DNA of 64,000 nucleotides from Amanita rubescens (Eukaryota > Basidiomycota > Agaricomycetes > Agaricales > Amanitaceae). Under the pieces are notes generated by a model. The model made no database searches. It was not told the origin of the DNA and worked only from the letters and a program-made list of their open reading frames with translations. Made by a program: the position numbers and the translations under genes. Numbering within the stretch: position 1 is the stretch's first letter; every line of letters begins with the position of its first letter. Positions 57,359 through 64,000 of this stretch are shown here, piece by piece. The DNA lies in NCBI GenBank assembly GCA_015039365.1, contig WION01000001.1:372001-436000 (forward strand), written 5' to 3'.

Positions 57359-59992
57359 TAATCGATGATAGGCAAGGATGTTGGTGTTCGTCGAGCCATC
57401 TGACGACGGGCTTTTAACACTCGCTCAGACCTTCACGCTTCACGATGTCCGAGACTACCCCAAGACATACGCGCTGAAAGTCCCAGCTCGGAACTTGTCA
57501 GTTGTGCGCATTGATCTCCCGCCTCCGCCACTCAGAAAGGCCTAGGCCTGCGGGTTTTCTCTGAAGGATGTCGGGGCATCTCGCGGGTATACTGTTTGCG
57601 AAGCGAAACACTAGGCCTGGATCACGACTGTACTGCCCATTCCCGCGAAAGTAACAGACATCCCCTATCTGTCGAAGTTTCATGACGTATTTCTTGAAGT
57701 GAGCACCTTTCTGAACACGACGGATATTGCCATCTACTCCCGTATCCCAGCAAGAGGTAAACCGTTCGTTAGGGTTCGAACGCCCCCACAAGCTATGATC
57801 CTCGGGTTATTATTCTCATGCGCGCTAACATACTAGTCCCATACTGATTACGATGTTCTTTGTTCCGAAACGATCGATTCGTCGAACGAAGGGCGCACAT
57901 GTCGGATCTATTGTGTCACAACTTACCAATTTCGATGAACGGGATCGACTTCACACGGGGACTAGACATTAGGATAACTATGACGCTTGATCGGACAGTG
58001 CCGAGAGACTCTTTAAATGGTCAGCCAGATAAGAGTGGCTCAGGTATGTTTTATTACGTGTGATAGAACAGCTCTCAATTGGTGCTATGCAACATGGAGG
58101 TAAGTTTGGCGTGTAACCGTATGGTTCAATACCAATGAATAGCTGCCCTGAAACTTACAGCAAAAGTACCGGAGACAGAGAGAAACAATTTTAGTAATCC
58201 GTCGATGCTAGTCTGCGACCCTTTCAAGTTCCTGACCCATAAGACCGTTTCATAATGATCATGCTCGATAGAAAGCTAATTTTCCTCTAATAGGAACCTA
58301 ACTGTGGAAAAACGTTCAATTAGTGAAGAGGACATGCGTCAGAGCCCTCCTCTCGCCGTATTAACCCCAGGTCTTAGAGGAGCGACCTGTTGGTGGGGCC
58401 GTAAATAACAGGTTTCATATATCAGCAGACCAAGAACACCCTTTAAGAAATAAAAGGGACGTCGGCTAATGCTTGTTTCTCCGCGGACGTGCGAGAGATA
58501 CTTGGATCTATACCCGCTTGGGGGCAAAATAGATCTGTCCCTGTCAAGAAGCGGCTTCAATATGGTGTATATCGGGCTCGGAGAAGCTAGAGAAGCATTC
58601 CACAGGGTCGTGATTGGTGATTTGCCCTCTGAAAGAGAAACATTCGACGCGTCTAAGTCCTTGGATTAGACGTTCGTGACATACTGTGACAAGACGCGAC
58701 TGCGTAGAAACAAGCTTCAAGCTCACCTGCGCACCGTTTAGTATGGCTTCCCACATGCATGAGCGCCACGGCTCCAAACCTGATCAGGCAATGGAACTCA
58801 GCGGTGTTCTGATTTACACAACGTGTTCCCCGGTCCCCAAGATACCATGAAAGTCTTTTTCATAATTGTCTGAAGTTATTCGGAGGTTCCCGGCGTGTCC
58901 GTCCAATACGATCAGCTTTTCGGGGCCAATGCAATTGAAACCCGGAGCCAGTACGCCGAAGATCACAGTTACTCGACCGCGAGTAATACTCGATTTATTT
59001 ACCACAACCAAAAAGGGAGTTCCGACGCCGGTTATCGCACCTACCCGCTTTCTGTCCAATTTTTCCCTGACTTATGGGCTTTTTTCATGCGAATTACAGC
59101 GAAGGCCTTTCCGGGGGGTCGCCATGAATAGACCTGATGCCGTGCGGAGCATAACCGAATGGAATCACCGGGTGTGAGACAACCGGAGTTGCATTGAACC
59201 AGCGGCTCCGCCCGAACCTTGTTCGGTTTCCCAACTTGTCCTCGACCACGTCCACCTGTCATTGGTACCACCCTTGGTACGTACTACTGCGGTTATCGAC
59301 TTTTCTTATGTGACACCTGACAAATTGGTCTCATCAGTATAGCGTTAGGTTTTCAGTCCAAGTATACCGATACAAGTATATCGTCGTAGATCTCCAGAAT
59401 CCAGAATTCGGCACTATCATGGGTTTGGCATATTTCTGGTCCCGAAATCGATGATCAGCTCATGAACTGCCATGAAACTGGCCGTTACTACATTTTTCTC
59501 TCTATATTATGGTCTCAAAGTGAAGATTGGGACATAATCTCCGTGCATCGTCCCTAGTGGATCTGATGGTGTTTCAGTCAAAGAGCACTATGAGACAGAC
59601 ACGGTGATATCAATTCAGCGCGTTCATTATATTGGTATCCCATCAGCTCTCGGCCAAGTAAGGTCACACTAACATGCAGTAGACGTGGATAGCCATATTT
59701 GTTTCATCGCTTCGAAAATCAGAGATCATCCGTCGAAATGAACTCTGGCATCTCGGTCGCACTCGGTCGCACGCTCGCGTGTGTCTCGGGGAAGTTCATT
59801 CTTGAATATTCCTAAGGGAGCCTAGTCCGGTTAGAGTGACGTCAATCTTAAATCCCCCGCAACGGATGGCAACTCCTTTCTACTATTCCTTCTGCACATG
59901 TAGGATAACCTTCTTCGAGGCCCTCCTCCTTGATATAAAGCGCTCTGAGACACTGGAAGAACGTTAAGATCTCGTATCCTCGTACCTCTCGG
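57359..59992. other. Long stretch without a recognisable gene
   Basis: About 2.6 kb between divergent MnSOD and Zn2Cys6 genes. Open frames reach about 100 codons on both strands (57498-57791 -, 58866-59177 +, 58814-59059 -). They overlap and have no motif I know. A doubled ATCTCGGTCGCACTCGGTCG phrase occurs at about 59750. Decayed genes or a lineage-specific gene are possible. Confidence 0.4.
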
Positions 59993-62217
59993 ATGGCAAC
60001 CACGTATTCGCAACCCGGGCCCTCGACATTACCAAGGGGAAGAGCTTGTGCGACGTGCCGTAGAAGAAAGACAGTGAGTCCACTGTCGATTATAGCGATA
60101 TTCTTGCTTACTATTGTTCACGACTAGAAATGCGATGGCGCTCAACCTATTTGTGGGCAATGTCTACGCGCTAAGAAACCGGAAGACTGCGAGTACACCG
60201 TCGGGAATGAACCAACGCAAAACCAACTTTTGGAAGAGAGAATCAGAGTTTTGGAAACACGTATACAAGAATTGACTAGTCCTGCACGCGCGAATGCAAA
60301 TGTTACGCTGCACCAGCCATATCAACTTTTAGACTCAGCTCAAGACCATGCCATGTCGGTAACTACATCTAACTCAGGCAGTAAGTTCCCTACTTTCTAA
60401 GTCTAGGATGGCATAAAATATCATGAATTAGGTTCTTTGGAACCTCCGAAGGAGGAGGCAACACTCTTGTACGTCAATAGTGCATTCTTAGCCTTTAACA
60501 AATCGTTAACAAATCTTTAGCCTCGATAAATTCTTGACACATGCTTCAGATTTTGGATTCTTCCTCGACCAGACGCGTTTTCGTGAGAGTATGCTTTTGG
60601 ACCTCCCCTTGGGACATCAATTCCGTCCTTTCCCTGCTCTGATCATGGCAACTTACCTTGTTGGCATGTTCCTTGCCGCTGAAGAAACTTTTGTGCCGCG
60701 AGAGAAGCATACCCTAGCCGCAGCTATACAGATGTCGGCTCAAACCCTATCGAACACACATCCTAAACGCGTTATGCACGGTATTCAAGCGGAATTGATG
60801 CTCGCTTGTTACTTTTTCGCCCAAAATCGGTTGCTGGAGGGGCAGTATCACTTAGCGACGGCCGCATCGACCGCCCTTGCAACCGGCGTTATGAAGACGA
60901 GCAAGACACAGAGCGAATTTTCGGATCTTTTAATGCCTCCTATGAAGGACGTGGTTGAGGAGCGAGAGCGCGTCAATGCCTGTTGGACTATCTATTTCCT
61001 GGACTATGCCTGGGCCGCAGCTCTGAACACGTTCCCCAATCTGAAGTGTTCACCTGATACGCTCCGCGGAACAATGGGACCACCCGTTATAGCGCCACCT
61101 GAAGGTGGCAGATTGGTAAATTGTTCCTCAAATTGCTAAGCGGTTAGATTGATCGGTTATATGTGATGCAGGCACATGTCAATGGTTCATCAATCCATAC
61201 TAATGGTAACGGGGCCTCGGTGAATGGTTCGTCCATGTCAAGTGGACATGGTTCACCCACAACCAACGGTTATGGTAGTCCCGTCCTCAATGGTTTCAAT
61301 GGTTCGTCAATCACCAATGGTATTCGCGGTTCACCTGTCCATAACGGCACCGGCAATTCGTTGATGCATTTGAATGGCAATGGCAACTCGCCACATCCTA
61401 ATGGATCATCTATGAATGGACACGGCTCGTCTGGGTATGATGGAGCTTTAGAGACAACCACCCTGAGCCAGAAGGCTGAAGCTGCATATTGGTGGAAGTT
61501 TGCAACGGAAACCGTGCAATCCTGGCGCCCAGGTAAGCCCATTAATGGAAACAACAATTTAGGCATAAACTCGGACCCCAGACATATCCTACGATGAACT
61601 CACGACATTTTCCAATAAAATACGTACGGCGATCGGATCTCTTGATGCTCTCATGCCATCTCTTTTGTCGACCGAGCAGGCAAATGCTTCACAAACTGTC
61701 CGTAAACATCTATTGCTGGCGCACCATCTCGTCTATGGTGCGCAAATGCTTCTGCACAGAGCCTCGATGAACGGAAGTGATGGAAAAGGACTCACTGCTG
61801 CCGCATCCATCCTCAAACTCGCGACGTCGGTTACCTCATACAGCCCTGGTTACGTTGATCCTTTGACAGGAGTAAGCTTAAACAATTATTCAGAACAATG
61901 CTCTTCTGTTCTTATTACGATGATTCAGGTGCTCTGGAATAGTGCGGGCCAGATATTGATCAAGGAATCCTCGAAGTTGCGCTCAATGCGACTTGCCAAT
62001 CTCATGTCCAAAACACGCGAAGAAGAGCAGATACATGCATTATATACCCAAGCATTGCAAATCATGAATAATGCCGGCGGTAACTCGACGTTCATGCGTA
62101 AGTCGAATAATAGCTACGCTTACACGTGTCACTCATTCGCAAATTTGGCTAGGAAAACAAGTTCGCGAGTTGACCGAAGCCTATCAATCATATGTTACTG
62201 GAGAGCTGTTAGCATAA
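59993..62217 (+). CDS. Zn2Cys6 fungal transcription factor with fungal_trans domain
   Basis: About eight exons. The start MATTYSQPGPSTLPRG at 59993 leads into the binuclear zinc cluster RACATCRRRKT|KCDGAQP, then ICGQCLRAKKPEDCEYT (split by an intron at about 60073-60129), with a dimerising coiled-coil start ERIRVLETRIQEL (about 60238). The regulatory domain follows: FFLDQTRFRESMLLDLPLGH, VPREKHTLAAAIQMSAQT, HLATAASTALATGVMK and ERVNACWTIYFLDYAWAAAL (to about 61020). An Asn/Gly/Ser-rich insert occupies about 61165-61440, and then the helical part resumes (AEAAYWWKFATETVQSWRP, LLAHHLVYGAQMLLHRASM). The end QVRELTEAYQSYVTGELLA at 62217 requires a last short intron near 62100-62147; without it the frame runs on to 62315. 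Target genes are unknown. Confidence 0.78.
61165..61440 (+). repeat. Degenerate coding repeat (Asn-Gly-Ser tract) inside the Zn2Cys6 gene
   Basis: About 90 codons built from variants of AATGGTTCGTCAATC-like units give recurring NGSS, NGNG, GSPVHNG and NGFNGSS. Units are imperfect and irregularly spaced. The tract interrupts the fungal_trans domain between two helical segments and opens an exon directly after the acceptor ATGCAG. Confidence 0.8.
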
Positions 62218-63555
62218 TCTACCTTTGGAGATGGTCGCAGCTACTGCGTAGCTTATCATTCTGTTTCACATCGCATGCACCCCAATTGTACTGTACTTTT
62301 TTACATCCTCAATGATGACCAAATTATTTGAATGTGGTAATCAAACCGTGGAAACGCTAGGTTTAATCATAGCAATTAGCGCTGGCGGAGTGTTCGGGGA
62401 CTAGGTCTTCTTTCATTTGAACCCGTGCGGGCGTTCGCAACCATTTCTTTTGGGGTACTGATGTGATGCAGGTTAGAGATCATTTGACTTCTCCAAGCGG
62501 AAACATCACGCGCTTTATACGATCGATGGCAGAACTGACATCAAACCCCTCAAAGAACGCTTATAAAGAGGCCATAACGGTGCCCACCGCAGCTCCGATT
62601 CCGTCCTCCTTTATCACTACTAATACCTGATCCTCCATCTCCCGGGCCCGTAAGGCATATCACACGACACATTACTATGAGACTGGATTAAGCTCCCCAG
62701 GATGGTTAGTTGACTCGACAATTAAACACATGGCGTCATTTTCGGAAATGTACGAGCATCGCAAAAAGAGACATGTGACAACCGGTTCTAGCACGAGAAC
62801 GGTTAGCCCTGCAAAAGAAAATCCAGAGTCCGCGTAGATTCTGCTCGTGTTAGACTATACCTTCTCGGAGTATACCGGTCAAGGCGACTCTGCAGGCCAA
62901 GCTCCTGTTCCGCAAACCACCATGTTCCGTTGTACACGATTGTGTCTTCTTCGGAAGGCTCTGGCACTCCCTATCCTACAGCTTCCCTCTCTCCATGCGC
63001 GATAACTCCATTCTCAACAAATAAATTGGACAGCAATAATCCAGTGCTTATAGCATCTTCCATGTGAACATCTTCCATCAAAATCACCGATGAACAAGGT
63101 GCAAGATGTACAAATTTAGGAATATGGGATGATAAATGACAGCAGGTACGTTGTTTGAAGATGGAGGTGCTTGAATATTTCAGAGTGATTAGGGTCCTCG
63201 TTATTCGCGAAGGAATCGGAAAGAATCGTGTCAGCTTCCGATGCAACAGTAATGCCATCCCCTTCTGGCGTATCACAAAGTTGACATCTTACGGTCGTGA
63301 AGAAGACGAGACACGAAGGTAAACAGGTAAAGGTTGGTCGCGCCGCGGAAACGTTCGCGTTATTTGACGTAGTGGTGGAGATGCGCGTGGTGATCCCGAA
63401 ATAATAAGAACCTCCTCTTTGCTCGAATCATTGGAGCCTTCAGCGAACCGAAACCAAGTCATTGGGTTCGTAGGGGTGCCGTATTGCCTGCACTTCGGAG
63501 TTTTGCGTTATCTCGAGAGGCCCCAATAATGCGATGATTCGCGACAAAGTATATC
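62218..63555. other. Stretch downstream of the Zn2Cys6 gene without a clear gene
   Basis: A 101-codon minus-strand frame (62971-63276) includes HLAPCSSVILMEDVHMEDAI and STGLLLSNLFVENGVIA, which looks protein-like but has no known motif. It may be an exon of an unrecognised or broken gene. The rest shows nothing. Confidence 0.3.
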
Positions 63556-63600
63556 GTGAGTGATTTTTGGCGCGAAGTATCTAAGATCAATGGGAGCCTT

Positions 63601-63906
63601 CTATATCTGTTTATCGATATGACCATCATCGCTGAGAAGGGATGTAAATATAGGGAGAAAGATCAACGCAAGGCACAGTGCGCCAGTCAGAGAACCGTCA
63701 AAGTAGAAGACTACGAACAGCTGGAGAACATCATACTGTGAATAGTAGAATGCCTTGTCGGTGTTGCCAATGTGCTTATCCGTAACGATGTAGAAATAGA
63801 GGATAATAGGCATTAGGACGTAAGTAGATGGCCGATCATACTTTGCATTAATAGTAGCCCTCTGTCTGACGCGTGTTATGTTGCTGGAAGGAACAACCTT
63901 GATCAT
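63601..63906 (-). CDS. Possible membrane protein fragment at window edge
   Basis: A 101-codon minus-strand frame has two hydrophobic stretches, YVLMPIILYFYIVTD and QLFVVFYFDGSLTGALCLAL extended by IFLPIFTSLL, separated by a polar loop. This fits a small multi-pass membrane protein. Further hydrophobic sequence (LLFIAWFLASSSIFNLN) can be read on the same strand at about 63990-63930, perhaps an upstream exon reaching the edge. I recognise no family, and the start is uncertain. Confidence 0.35.
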   Translation of the reverse strand: MIKVVPSSNITRVRQRATINAKYDRPSTYVLMPIILYFYIVTDKHIGNTDKAFYYSQYDVLQLFVVFYFDGSLTGALCLALIFLPIFTSLLSDDGHIDKQI

Positions 63907-64000
63907 CCCAGCGTGACTGCAATGAGTTTAGATTGAAGATACTGGAACTTGCTAGGAACCAAGCTATGAAAAGCAAGCGAAGTGACCCTGCACGGAGCGA

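Noticed and set aside
54917..59992. Short repeated phrase CCTTTCCGGGG near 56250 and 59105 as part of a shared gene
   Set aside because: Only about 15 bases agree and the surrounding frames do not align; chance is likely.

Overview
The window reads as nuclear DNA of a filamentous basidiomycete, most likely an agaricomycete. Genes are broken by many introns of about 50-60 bases (GT...AG). The set of families fits that group: fungal Zn2Cys6 regulators, an ERT1/AcuK homologue, Crinkler-type proteins, MLKL-like N-terminal domains on kinases, and kinases with HGD in place of HRD. I see no rRNA, tRNA, CRISPR or bacterial-style operons. All splicing was traced by eye, and gene coordinates span introns.

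Left part, 0-50 kb: an accessory island. Its core is eight copies (plus one relic) of a gene of about 18 exons. Each product joins an Era/GIMAP-like GTPase (P-loop, DSEG, TKxD), a DUF697-like helical middle region and a C-terminal tyrosine-kinase-like domain. The copies are at 6630-10167 (+), 10561-14031 (-), 21985-25448 (+), 25861-29371 (-), 33183-36656 (+), 37301-40800 (-), 41738-45257 (+) and 46108-49619 (+). Six form three tail-to-tail pairs; the last two are in tandem. All eight keep the GTP-binding motifs. The kinase domains fall into two classes. Four keep GxGxxG, HGD[L/I]KG and DFG and carry a Cys-rich insert. The other four lost the first loop glycine, have H[G/C]DLRG with DTG, DTG, DIA or DVG, and lack the Cys insert. 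All eight starts are preceded by the same 60-95 base block of ordered motifs, which suggests common regulation.

Other genes in the island are two tandem genes with an MLKL/HeLo-like N-terminus and a degenerate kinase (HGN and DFA, 663-5183, -), a Crinkler-like UBL-NTPase-nuclease gene (18149-20311), an APH-family kinase (17029-17985), a small unknown gene, a GH18 tail relic, and an HGDLEP-type kinase with an in-frame stop (29799-31722, -). The whole resembles a locus for intracellular sensing, non-self response or cell death. That role is inferred from domain types, not shown.

Right part, 50-64 kb: more ordinary genes. They are a Gfo/Idh/MocA oxidoreductase (-), an ERT1/AcuK-type gluconeogenesis regulator (+), a Mn superoxide dismutase without a targeting peptide (-), a second Zn2Cys6 regulator with a long Asn-Gly-Ser tract (+), and a possible membrane protein at the right edge. 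Stretches between them hold no gene I can recognise.
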